DNA from: Berkiella sp964606325
GTDB lineage: Bacteria; Pseudomonadota; Gammaproteobacteria; Berkiellales; Berkiellaceae
Reading direction: 5' to 3'
DNA: 64,000 bases
Assembly (NCBI GenBank): GCA_964606325.1
Contig: CAZSGE010000006.1
Coordinates: 1 to 64,000 of the forward strand
The stretch's first letter is position 1. Every line of letters starts with the position of its first letter. The notes beneath the pieces were generated by a model. That model saw only the letters and a program-made list of their open reading frames with translations. It made no database searches and had not been told where the DNA came from. The position numbers were made by a program, and so were the translations under genes. Below, one piece after another: positions 9,937 to 17,902 of this stretch.

Positions 9937-11580
9937 ATGAAGTGGATTGCCAAAACAGCACGACTTATCCACATTCATTTTACATTGGCCAAATATGGCT
10001 TAGATAAATTCGTTTGGCATAATCCCCTTTTTCGCAAAGCTAATCTACTGATTATTTTCTTCCCATGGCGCTGGTTTGGTAAACAAACGCCCCCTGATGG
10101 TGTGGCAATTCGTTTAGCACTAACAGAACTTGGCCCTATTTTTGTGAAATTTGGGCAAGTTTTATCAACACGACGCGATTTATTGCCCGATGACATTGCA
10201 GATGAATTAGCTAAACTTCAAGACAGCGTGCCGCCTTTTTCGGGAACGCTTGCCAAACGCATCATAGAAAAAAGTTTGGGCCAACCCATTGAAACGTTAT
10301 TTAGCGCCTTTGATACCACGCCTTTAGCCAGTGCCTCTATCTCTCAAGTGCATGCAGCGACGCTAAATGATGGTACTGAAGTCGTGGTAAAAGTACTTCG
10401 CCCACAAATCCATAAACACATTATGCGTGATGTGGAGCTGATGGAAACATTTGCCGGTTTGTTGCAACATTTTATGAAAGGTATTCGTCGCTTGCGCCCC
10501 GTTGAAGTGGTTGCGGAAATTAAGCAAACCTTGATTGATGAGTTGGATTTGCTACGTGAAGCGGCCAATGCTTCTCAGCTTAAGCGAAATTTTGTCAATA
10601 CAACGACTTTATATGTGCCACAAATTTATTGGCAATATTCCAGAGGCAATGTGCTGGTGATGGAGCGCATTCGTGGTGTGCCGATTTCAGACATCACCAC
10701 ATTAAAGGCGCATAACACCGATCTTAAAAAACTGGCTGAGCGTGGTGTGGAAATTTTCTTCACCCAAGTGTTTCGCGATTGTTTTTTTCATGCGGACATG
10801 CACCCAGGCAATATTTTTGTGAAGATTGACGATCCTGCTAACCCTATCTATGCGGCCGTTGATTTTGGCATCATGGGCACGCTTGGCCCTGAAGATCAGC
10901 GCTACTTAGGCGAAAACTTCTTAGCATTTTTTAAACGTGATTATCGCAAGGTGGCAGAGTTACATGTGAAATCAGGTTGGGTGCCACCCAATACGCCAAT
11001 TAATGCCTTTGAATCGGCCATTCGTACTGTGTGTGAGCCAATTTTTGAAAAGCCTTTAAAAGAGATCTCTTTTGCACAAACCTTGATTCGCTTGTTTCAA
11101 GTGGCGCGCCGCTTTGATATGCAAGTGCAACCGCAATTATTGTTACTGCAAAAAACGTTGCTGAATATTGAGGGATTAGGACGCCAGCTTTATCCAGATT
11201 TGGATCTATGGCAAACCGCCAAGCCTTATCTTGAGAAGTGGGTGAAAAAACAATATGGCCCACTTAATTTGCTGCGTGGGATCAGAGATAAATTACCGCT
11301 TTGGACAGATAAACTTCCTGATTTACCTGAAGCCGTTGCAGATATCGCGCGTTACTATCAAAACGAAACGCACCGTTTACAATACAAACCCAACCCTGGC
11401 GATAAACTTGTTATTAGAAAAAACCGCGCTATCGGTCGCAAAATTTTTGGCGCAGCCTTGCTGATATGTGCAACGATGGTGGGTTTAGCTAGTCCTTATG
11501 CCTATATGATTCAAGAATATAGTTTGTGGATCATGAGTGTTGGGGCGCTGCTAGGGTTAGCTTTATTGTTTAAGCGTTAG
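9937..11580 (+). CDS. ubiB: Ubiquinone biosynthesis protein UbiB (ABC1/ADCK atypical kinase)
   Basis: UbiB is a membrane-anchored ABC1-family kinase-like ATPase needed for ubiquinone synthesis, probably for extracting lipid intermediates. At 547 residues it matches E. coli UbiB. The KxGQ signature is VKFGQVLSTRRDLLP near residue 70, the nucleotide-binding Lys lies in VVVKVLRP near 150, and the catalytic segment HADMHPGN and DFG (VDFGIMG) lie near 285-312. Two hydrophobic segments at the C-terminus (about 500-520 and 525-545) are the membrane anchor. It is last in the ubiEJB operon. Confidence 0.97.
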   Translation: MKWIAKTARLIHIHFTLAKYGLDKFVWHNPLFRKANLLIIFFPWRWFGKQTPPDGVAIRLALTELGPIFVKFGQVLSTRRDLLPDDIADELAKLQDSVPPFSGTLAKRIIEKSLGQPIETLFSAFDTTPLASASISQVHAATLNDGTEVVVKVLRPQIHKHIMRDVELMETFAGLLQHFMKGIRRLRPVEVVAEIKQTLIDELDLLREAANASQLKRNFVNTTTLYVPQIYWQYSRGNVLVMERIRGVPISDITTLKAHNTDLKKLAERGVEIFFTQVFRDCFFHADMHPGNIFVKIDDPANPIYAAVDFGIMGTLGPEDQRYLGENFLAFFKRDYRKVAELHVKSGWVPPNTPINAFESAIRTVCEPIFEKPLKEISFAQTLIRLFQVARRFDMQVQPQLLLLQKTLLNIEGLGRQLYPDLDLWQTAKPYLEKWVKKQYGPLNLLRGIRDKLPLWTDKLPDLPEAVADIARYYQNETHRLQYKPNPGDKLVIRKNRAIGRKIFGAALLICATMVGLASPYAYMIQEYSLWIMSVGALLGLALLFKR

Positions 11581-11868
11581 GGATGAGAAGCAAGAAAAAT
11601 CCCCCCATTCGCAAAGCGAATGTCCCCCTTTAAAAAGTGGGGCTTAGTTCGCTTCGCTCACAAATTCAGAATCCAGCACTTAAGCACATCCGGAATTTTG
11701 TATTTATTAGATTGGATTTCTTAAGCGGCAGCCCCAAGATCTTCTCTCGCGGTAGCGAGGAACGTTGCTAGCCCCGCGTATAGGCGCTTGCGCCGGAACG
11801 TGGGGAAATTTGAATCCACACACATCCCTTTTCATTATGCAGAAAACTTAATAAATTCAATATGTTAT
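11581..11868. other. Non-coding region with degenerate GC hairpins
   Basis: No plausible gene. The stretch contains small hairpins: 11606-11622 (7-bp stem CATTCGC, 3-nt loop), a C-run facing a G-run at about 11624-11644, ctcgc/gcgag near 11745-11760, and a compound hairpin at 11772-11805. It looks like decayed REP-type intergenic repeat material at the left edge of the accessory island. Together with the palindrome at 11873-11966 it makes up the whole 388-bp gap between ubiB and the ATPase gene. Confidence 0.6.
11758..11808 (+). repeat. REP-like hairpin repeat, copy A
   Basis: A stem CCCCGCGT (11772-11779) pairs with ACGTGGGG (11798-11805) with one G-T wobble, and encloses a perfect inner hairpin GGCGC-TT-GCGCC (11783-11794). 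The outer frame AACGTTGC ... CCCC ... AACGTGGGGAAA recurs at 13749-13790 on the other side of the ATPase and small ORF, in the same orientation but with a different inner loop. Confidence 0.55.
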
Positions 11869-11872
11869 GACC

Positions 11873-11966
11873 GACTATTCGGTATCGAATTCCCGAATGG
11901 TCAAGACTATTCAGGAATACACTCCCGAATAGTCTTGACCATTCGGGAATGCATGCTAGAATAGTC
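11873..11966. promoter_or_regulatory. 94-bp nested palindrome abutting the ATPase start codon
   Basis: Two 44-bp arms (11873-11916 and 11923-11966) are inverted copies around a 6-bp centre. Each arm carries GACTATTC at its outer end, an unrelated 8-bp spacer, then 24 identical bases (11889-11912 against 11927-11950), and after one mismatch a matching GGA. GACTATTC occurs twice per arm, 32 bp apart. Each arm is itself an inverted repeat (TTCCCGAAT-N10-ATTC(A/G)GGA). The element ends 2 bp before the ATG at 11969 and replaces any Shine-Dalgarno site. It is probably an operator, possibly self-regulatory; a cruciform or mRNA structure role is also possible. Confidence 0.75.
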
Positions 11967-11968
11967 AG

Positions 11969-13108
11969 ATGAAAAGAACCCTCACATCATATATTTTAAA
12001 AGATTTGCCCACCAAAATTGTTTTGGTTATGGGTCCTCGGCAATGTGGCAAAACCACCTTGGCCAAACAGCTTTACACTGATTATGATTACTTTAACTAT
12101 GATGCCACCAAAGATAGACTAGCGCTTAAAGAAGAAAGCTGGGATCGGTCAAAAACCCTGATTGTTTTTGATGAACTCCATAAAAAGAAAAACTGGAAGC
12201 AATGGCTTAAAGGAATTTACGATACGCAGGGGATCCCCCCAGAATATCTCGTAACAGGCAGTGCCAAGCTAAATGTACATAGAAAAGCCGGAGACTCCTT
12301 AGCAGGCCGTCATTTTAGCTATCGACTCCATCCCTTCGATCTAAAAGAAATAATGGCATTTCATAAAGAAAAAGATCAAAACGAATTGTTTGAGCAACTT
12401 TGGAATTGTAGTGGATTTCCTGAACCTTTTCTAAAAGGCGATATTTCTTACTATAAAAGATGGCGAAGAACACATTTAGATATTATTTTGAAACAAGATT
12501 TAATTGATATCTCTAACGTCAAAGATATCAAATCGATTGAAACGCTATTAGAGCTTTTAAAGCAACGAATAGGTTCAACTATTTCATATGCAAGCCTTGC
12601 AAGAGATGTTGAATCTGATCCTAAAACTGTAAAAAACTGGCTACAACTTTTAGAAGATCTTTATATCATATTTAAGGTAACACCCTATTCAAAAAAAGTT
12701 GCCCGCTCTTTGCTAAAAGAGCCCAAATATTATTTCTATGATCATACCTATGCAGAAGATAATGATGGCGCTCGATTAGAAAATATTGTCGCCTGCGCTT
12801 TATTAAAAGAAATAAATTTTTTGGAAGATACCCAAGGCGTTAAAACGAGCCTGCATTATTTAAGAACCAAAGATGGCAAGGAAATTGATTTTCTGGTGAG
12901 CATCGACGAAAAGCCACCTATCATGATTGAAGTTAAATCCTCTGACACAACGCCTTCAAAAGCATTTGAGCACTTCTTAAAAAGCCTTCCCACAGCTAAA
13001 GCCCTTCAATTGGTAAAAGCGTGTGAGAGAGAAAAGACCTATCGTAATGGTCCGGAAATTCGCTCACTAATACCATGGCTTGCGAAGCTTAATTTGCAGA
13101 TTACTTGA
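11969..13108 (+). CDS. AAA+ ATPase with DUF4143 domain (COG1373 type)
   Basis: A 379-residue P-loop ATPase of the AAA_14/DUF4143 type, a widespread family of unknown role often seen in mobile or accessory DNA. Walker A is GPRQCGKTT at 22-30, Walker B is LIVFDEL at 64-70, and a sensor-like VTGSAKL lies near 95. DUF4143 occupies about 195-335 and includes KEIDFLV (about 302-308) and IEVKSS (about 319-324). This Asp...Glu-x-Lys pattern resembles a PD-(D/E)XK nuclease core. An in-frame TAG at 11957-11959 leaves ATG 11969 as the only sensible start, yet there is no ribosome site. The gene stands alone behind a large palindrome. Confidence 0.9.
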   Translation: MKRTLTSYILKDLPTKIVLVMGPRQCGKTTLAKQLYTDYDYFNYDATKDRLALKEESWDRSKTLIVFDELHKKKNWKQWLKGIYDTQGIPPEYLVTGSAKLNVHRKAGDSLAGRHFSYRLHPFDLKEIMAFHKEKDQNELFEQLWNCSGFPEPFLKGDISYYKRWRRTHLDIILKQDLIDISNVKDIKSIETLLELLKQRIGSTISYASLARDVESDPKTVKNWLQLLEDLYIIFKVTPYSKKVARSLLKEPKYYFYDHTYAEDNDGARLENIVACALLKEINFLEDTQGVKTSLHYLRTKDGKEIDFLVSIDEKPPIMIEVKSSDTTPSKAFEHFLKSLPTAKALQLVKACEREKTYRNGPEIRSLIPWLAKLNLQIT

Positions 13109-13254
13109 AATCAGGCCTAACTAAGTAAATGTGTTGAATGTATCAAAGTCAGATCTGCCCCTTAAGGCTATCTGATTTATTTAAAAATCACTTTATTACC
13201 TACTCGCTTTGCCAATTTACCCCATTTTGCATTAATTTTAATATCATGATTGTT

Positions 13255-13263
13255 TGTTATAAT
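13255..13263 (+). promoter_or_regulatory. Extended -10 promoter for the 13305 gene
   Basis: TGTTATAAT is a perfect extended -10 element (TGnTATAAT) 42 bp upstream of the ATG at 13305. The -35 region is weak (TTTTAA near 13236), as expected for an extended -10 promoter. It suggests the small acidic protein has its own transcript, separate from the ATPase gene. Confidence 0.5.
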
Positions 13264-13304
13264 TCTGCATTACTAAAGAAAACGCCAAAGCTAAAGGAGG
13301 CTTG

Positions 13305-13703
13305 ATGTCATTAGATGGTGTAAAACTTATTCAAAAGCTTGAAGAATTTACTCAACACTATTCAGCGTATCGCTGTCAGCTGTTCAAAGAAGAAAATGAT
13401 GTATATAAATCAAATCCAAATAAACTTAAAAGCGGAGAGAAAAAGGATCTATTATGTTTTACAAATAAACTCGAAGAGTTATCCAACCTCGTGCAAATTT
13501 GTGAACGTCAAGAGAGTGTACCCTCAATCACAAAAGCTTTAAATCAAGTAAAAGGCATTTTAAGCAAATGGGAAAGCAAAAAGTCAGAACCATTTGTAGA
13601 TTCTGTTTCACAACATTCAGATGATGAAATGGAAAATGAAAAAGAAAATGAAAATGATAAAGACAATGGTAGAGAAACAGGATTATTTGTGATGGATATT
13701 TAA
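13305..13703 (+). CDS. Hypothetical small acidic/charged protein
   Basis: A 132-residue protein I do not recognise. The ATG at 13305 sits 4 nt after AGGAGG (13295-13300); a TTG one codon upstream is too close to it. The first 90 residues look alpha-helical and amphipathic with many Lys and Glu (LIQKLEEF, NKLEELSNLVQI). Residues about 105-125 are a low-complexity Glu/Asn/Asp/Lys tract (ENEKENENDKDNG). No membrane segment or signal peptide is seen. It lies between the ATPase and the repeat copy B at the left end of the orphan-gene block. It may be a small effector-like or intracellular protein; the function is unknown. Confidence 0.7.
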   Translation: MSLDGVKLIQKLEEFTQHYSAYRCQLFKEENDVYKSNPNKLKSGEKKDLLCFTNKLEELSNLVQICERQESVPSITKALNQVKGILSKWESKKSEPFVDSVSQHSDDEMENEKENENDKDNGRETGLFVMDI

Positions 13704-13748
13704 TATTCAATACTACTGAGAGGGGCTCTTGTTGGCTTGGGCAAAACC

Positions 13749-13790
13749 AACGTTGCGGCCCCACATGAACTAAGCGAAACGTGGGGAAAG
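13749..13790 (+). repeat. REP-like hairpin repeat, copy B
   Basis: A stem CCCCAC (13759-13764) pairs with GTGGGG (13780-13785) around a loop of about 15 nt. The outer bases AACGTTGC before and AACGTGGGGAAA after match copy A at 11758-11808 in the same orientation. The inner loops differ, which suggests an old repeat family rather than a recent duplication. Confidence 0.5.
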
Positions 13791-13852
13791 GTGAGTCTAC
13801 GGAATAATAATCTCCTGATAACCCCGTTGAAATCCCGCTGAGGCTTTCCAAA

Positions 13853-14998
13853 TCATAAATTTAATGATTCACGTACTTTTAAAGATAAACCATTATCTTG
13901 CGTTTCATCAAACTCATTTCTTTCTCGTTCGTCATAAATTTCTGCAATAAATTGCGGAACAAAGTTACGCTGACAAGCTTGAGTAAGAATCTCCAAATCA
14001 CTTGGTGTTGAACTATTTGATGAGGGGGGTAAAGGAGGGACTGGTGGCGCAAGTAATACTTGCCTAACGGGTGGCAGCGCTGGTATAGGGGGCTTTGGCG
14101 CAGCCCTTACGGGCTTTAAAGGGAACTGCCCTGCTGTTGTGCTCAATGGTGCTATTGTTGCTGGAACTTCGGTAGTATTAACTTGCACAGGATTATCATC
14201 ATCATTATTTTCGATGTTACCTTCATTAAATCCATCGGTTACAGATAACGCTTTTAATAGAACAGATTCTCTTCTTTCTTTTGAAAGAGAAAATAATAAC
14301 GTAAGTCTATTTTCAGTGCCCGATTTTTGCATATGATGCCTAATGGCGCTTTTTAATATCTTGTGTGGCTCCTTTTTATGAAAATTTCGGCGTTTATCTT
14401 TTGGCGACAAGGGCTCGACTATATTAGGCACCGTGGCCTCATGAAATTGGCTAAAGAAATCTTTTAAACCAATCATGCTCTGGGTTATGCAATTTTTCAA
14501 CATGATAAAATCTTGTCGCCTGAAATAAAGCTCTACTGGACTGTTGGCAATCAATTCTTTAGATAATTGTTTTTTAAGTAAATCAATGACGCTATTTGTA
14601 ATTTCAATCGCTTTTATATATTGGCTAATCTCATCCTGCGCTTGCTGAATTTGATATTGAAATGAATTATAACTGCTTACATCCGCCTGGGTTATTTGAT
14701 GTAGTTGCGTAATGCTACTGAGTTGTTGTGTTGCGTCAGCTATTTTTCGTATTGCTTCATATTTGTCTGACTCTAGCTTAACAATAAAAATAGCCAAGTT
14801 TTCGCTAAGTAGATTTAGTATTTGCGGATCTAAAATCGTTTGAAGACACTGTATAATATTATTATATAACTCTTTAAAAGCTATATCTCTAAAACCAGGT
14901 TCATTCGAGCTAGCAAATGCTTGAATTAATATTAATTCATTTAATGCATTTGAAAAAGAAGGTAGCCTATTAGGTGTTAATGTAAATTGAAATGGCAT
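13853..14998 (-). CDS. Hypothetical protein with proline-rich segment
   Basis: An unrecognised 381-residue protein. I start it at the ATG at 14998 (MPFQFTLTPNRL), behind a weak AAGG; a TTG 19 codons upstream has no ribosome site. The first 200 residues are predicted helical, with heptad-like stretches (LHQITQADVSSYNSFQYQIQ) and no signal peptide. About 205-270 is basic, then comes a poly-proline tract at about 291-329 with PPIPALPPV and PPVPPLPPSS, followed by an acidic helical C-terminus. Polyproline segments of this type bind SH3, WW or profilin-like domains in eukaryotes, so a secreted host-directed protein is possible. That is an inference; no secretion signal is visible. Confidence 0.72.
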   Translation of the reverse strand: MPFQFTLTPNRLPSFSNALNELILIQAFASSNEPGFRDIAFKELYNNIIQCLQTILDPQILNLLSENLAIFIVKLESDKYEAIRKIADATQQLSSITQLHQITQADVSSYNSFQYQIQQAQDEISQYIKAIEITNSVIDLLKKQLSKELIANSPVELYFRRQDFIMLKNCITQSMIGLKDFFSQFHEATVPNIVEPLSPKDKRRNFHKKEPHKILKSAIRHHMQKSGTENRLTLLFSLSKERRESVLLKALSVTDGFNEGNIENNDDDNPVQVNTTEVPATIAPLSTTAGQFPLKPVRAAPKPPIPALPPVRQVLLAPPVPPLPPSSNSSTPSDLEILTQACQRNFVPQFIAEIYDERERNEFDETQDNGLSLKVRESLNL

Positions 14999-15177
14999 TT
15001 TTACGACCTTATTATGTAGTATGGTATTTATACCCCAGCATAAGTTAATTAGCAATATGAATGCATATCACCTATTCTTTAAGCTGTAAAATAGGGATTT
15101 GAATATACGGCCCAAGTAGCCGCGTACTTACACATGAGATTTTTTGATATATTTGAGGCTCAGAATAACGCCATTTC

Positions 15178-15205
15178 TTGACATAAAGAACACATCAATT
15201 ACAAT
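15178..15205 (+). promoter_or_regulatory. Sigma-70 promoter for the YopJ-like gene
   Basis: TTGACA (15178-15183), 16-bp spacer, TACAAT (15200-15205). The -35 is perfect and the -10 matches 5 of 6. The start site would fall near 15212, giving a leader of about 26 nt before ATG 15238. No gene upstream on this strand could provide the transcript. Confidence 0.6.
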
Positions 15206-15237
15206 CTGGCGCATTACCCTCTCAATGAGCACTTTAC

Positions 15238-16860
15238 ATGAACTTTGGCCCAGTTAATCTCACCACAAGCGATTTAATATTACTTAACAAATCCATCGAA
15301 AACTGCAAGCATGTGCCTCCTGAAGTGCCCAAAGTCATGCAAGCCATTCAGGAATATGTACAAAGTCCCAAGATGGCACCCCAAACCTTGCATGAAATTA
15401 CACAAGATCTTAATAATCTTATCACCACACTCTGCCCTGAACATCGACAGCTTCAAGCGGCTCAAGATCTGAACAAACAAATTCTTGCTTGTCATTTAAT
15501 GTTAATAGGCGCGATTTTTGCGTTAAATGCTGCCAAAGCGTATATCATGATGAGCATGATACTTAAGACAAATGATGATACAACTCACAAACAAATAAAT
15601 GATTTACATGACCTTTGTTACGCTATGAATGAAACATGTGAGTTTTTATACAAAGATGTTATTGAAAAAAGTCCTGAGCTAAAAGCATTACATCAAAGAT
15701 ATTTTGATGTATGGTTTTCACATGGCAACTCCATTGTTTTCAATAAAATTACACTTGACCATCTTACGCAACTTATCGCTCGTAAAAACGCAGCGCAAGA
15801 GGAACAAGGTGGAAACTATCATGGTGAGTTAATACATAATCCACAAACCACTTATTTAGTTGCTTTTGATGATTTTGTTTTTGAAAAATTTATCCAAAAG
15901 TGCCAAAAAATACTGCGCGGGGAGCAAGCTCGCACCCAATTTGTTGTCTATGTTCATGGTAGGGCAGGACATGTGATGGCCTTTGATGTCAGCTGCAATA
16001 GAGAAAAAAATCAATTACAACTTATTTCACTTGAGTCTGCCCAAGACGCGAAGCAATATCATTACTTAGACAAAATCATTAAACGTTTAGAAAATTTAAG
16101 GATAGATTTTGAAATTCTTGCATGCCAAATGGACGTGCAAAAAGATCCTTCAAATTGCTCACTCTTTGCTTTTGTTATAGGTGGCATTGTTGCTAAAAAA
16201 TCCTTCGAAGAATTGCGCGTATCTATCGACCAACCTCATTTTTATTCACATTTTACAAAGCAAACAAGTCACCCTAAACTTACAAGCACAACCTGGTTTA
16301 AGACAACCGCCTTGGGTGAGAAAGCCGTTTTGCTGTGTCAATCATCTCAAGCTATGAAAGATAATTTAAAGGCGATGGGTAAGACACCGAAAGATATTAC
16401 TGATACGATAGAAAATTGGACATTATGGTATGGGTTAGATTTTTCACACCAAAAATCTTATATTAATCATCGCATGGCAATGGGGCATTTAAAACTTAAT
16501 AATTCGCCATTTGCAAATATCACCCTTGATGAAATTTTAACTAAACTGAAAGCTAAAAATCTGTTTATTGCCCTAAGACGCTTAAGTGCTGGCTTTGCTA
16601 CCAAACGCTTGTTGGAATGGTTGTTATTAGCGCTTAAAAAGGGAAGCCTCAATATAGATGAGGCTAATGCTGATGGTAATAGCGCGGCGCATATTAGCAT
16701 TCAATATAAACAGCCCAAACGCGCATTATTACTATTTAAATATGGGGCATCATTTGACAAGCCCAATGTGGAAGGAAAAACTGCTCGACAACTGTACCTC
16801 ACATCAACAGAACCTGCGTTACTTGCCAATCCAAAACTGAGAGAAAAACTTAAAACCTAA
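15238..16860 (+). CDS. YopJ-family acetyltransferase with C-terminal ankyrin repeats (candidate effector)
   Basis: A 540-residue protein whose middle matches the YopJ/C55 Ser/Thr/Lys acetyltransferase family of injected effectors. The catalytic triad reads GH at His245, LISLES at Glu266 and SNCSLF at Cys307. QMDVQKDPSNCSLFAF aligns with the YopJ segment EMDIQRSSSECGIFSL. The spacings H-E 21 and E-C 41 are close to YopJ (19 and 44). The N-terminal 200 residues are helical and unassigned. Residues about 465-525 hold one to two ankyrin repeats (DGNSAAHISIQY, EGKTARQLYL), likely for target binding. There is no signal peptide, as for type III/IV substrates. It has its own promoter. Family members modify host kinases; this protein's target is unknown. 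Confidence 0.85.
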   Translation: MNFGPVNLTTSDLILLNKSIENCKHVPPEVPKVMQAIQEYVQSPKMAPQTLHEITQDLNNLITTLCPEHRQLQAAQDLNKQILACHLMLIGAIFALNAAKAYIMMSMILKTNDDTTHKQINDLHDLCYAMNETCEFLYKDVIEKSPELKALHQRYFDVWFSHGNSIVFNKITLDHLTQLIARKNAAQEEQGGNYHGELIHNPQTTYLVAFDDFVFEKFIQKCQKILRGEQARTQFVVYVHGRAGHVMAFDVSCNREKNQLQLISLESAQDAKQYHYLDKIIKRLENLRIDFEILACQMDVQKDPSNCSLFAFVIGGIVAKKSFEELRVSIDQPHFYSHFTKQTSHPKLTSTTWFKTTALGEKAVLLCQSSQAMKDNLKAMGKTPKDITDTIENWTLWYGLDFSHQKSYINHRMAMGHLKLNNSPFANITLDEILTKLKAKNLFIALRRLSAGFATKRLLEWLLLALKKGSLNIDEANADGNSAAHISIQYKQPKRALLLFKYGASFDKPNVEGKTARQLYLTSTEPALLANPKLREKLKT

Positions 16861-17057
16861 TTGCAATTTACTGGCGCTCACTAACTGCTTTATGCAGGCT
16901 AGTCAAACACTAGCTTGCCATCTCCTCTCATAAAATCGATACCATCTGCCGATCAGGCATATTTTTAAAAACAGTTTTTTTAATCATCTATTTAAATTAA
17001 TATTTCTGTACTGTATTATGCCCGGCCAACACTAAGCTATAATATAAGGCAAATATC

Positions 17058-17876
17058 ATGAGCATCGGTCCTTTACGTGTTTTACATTTAAAGGAAGTCA
17101 ATCATCAGGGTATTGATGACAATCCCTTATCACAGTTCAAAAATCAATTTCTCCCCTTTGCTCCTATGACTTGTGCTAGGCATGTTTATGTTTTCCCCAT
17201 TCAAGATCCAATGAGATTAGATGAATTAACAGACTACCTTAAGGATCACACATCCGGTTGCGAACTTTTAGTAGAAGGCAGGGCCTATGAATTTTTGCTC
17301 AGATGGGCTGTAGGTTGTGAGAGCTGGAAATTAAAGGGCAATGATCATTTTGTTCTTGGAGCAATACGTAAGCACTGGACTGAATATAAACTCGAACACC
17401 CTGAGCAAGCAAAAAGTCTTGATACCGTTATGACGATGTTATTTGAAGATGCAAGCAATATACGTCGTGTGATACAAGAATATATTGAGAATTGCCATGA
17501 CAAATCATTTTCCACAAATGAAGCGCTCAGAAAAATGTGTGCCAATTGTTGCCTATCTAGATTTCATTTGCATAAACCAGATTATGACAACTTGCTAATA
17601 GACAGTATGAGCTATCTCACAGCTGCACAACAAAGTCATATGGCGCGTCGGATTAAAACAATTGAAAAATCCTTAGCAGCTCTCAATTTAAAAGCGGGAG
17701 CAACTAATTTGGATCCGAGTGATTTCGTTAGTGGCTCAAAAGATGAATATGTCAGAAGGTTTCAGCAAAGTCTTAACTTAGCTTTTGAAAAAAAGGCCCT
17801 CACCTTATCGGCTCACCAAGATAGTGCCTCGAAGGAAAGTGAAATATCACAACGTGTCAACAATGGTAAATGCTAG
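17058..17876 (+). CDS. Hypothetical protein, orphan
   Basis: A 272-residue protein I do not recognise. The ATG follows ATAAGG with an 8-nt gap. The sequence is soluble and mixed alpha/beta at first (LRVLHLKEVN, HVYVFPIQDP), then helical. It has several cysteines (CESW, CHDK, CANCCLSRF) that do not form an obvious metal site. The C-terminal third is charged and probably coiled. There is no signal peptide or membrane segment. It lies 197 bp after the YopJ-like gene on the same strand and converges with the large hydrolase gene. The location suggests an effector-type protein, without direct evidence. Confidence 0.7.
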   Translation: MSIGPLRVLHLKEVNHQGIDDNPLSQFKNQFLPFAPMTCARHVYVFPIQDPMRLDELTDYLKDHTSGCELLVEGRAYEFLLRWAVGCESWKLKGNDHFVLGAIRKHWTEYKLEHPEQAKSLDTVMTMLFEDASNIRRVIQEYIENCHDKSFSTNEALRKMCANCCLSRFHLHKPDYDNLLIDSMSYLTAAQQSHMARRIKTIEKSLAALNLKAGATNLDPSDFVSGSKDEYVRRFQQSLNLAFEKKALTLSAHQDSASKESEISQRVNNGKC

Positions 17877-17902
17877 TAAGGCACAACAGATTAGGATTTG
17901 GC

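Noticed and set aside
11969..13703. ATPase and small acidic gene as a toxin-antitoxin pair
   Set aside because: The genes are almost 200 bp apart, the second has its own extended -10 promoter, and neither product resembles a known toxin or antitoxin.
13528..13851. Open frame antisense to the small acidic protein
   Set aside because: It is created by the low-complexity Glu/Asn codons read backwards, has no ribosome site, and the plus-strand gene has an AGGAGG and a promoter.
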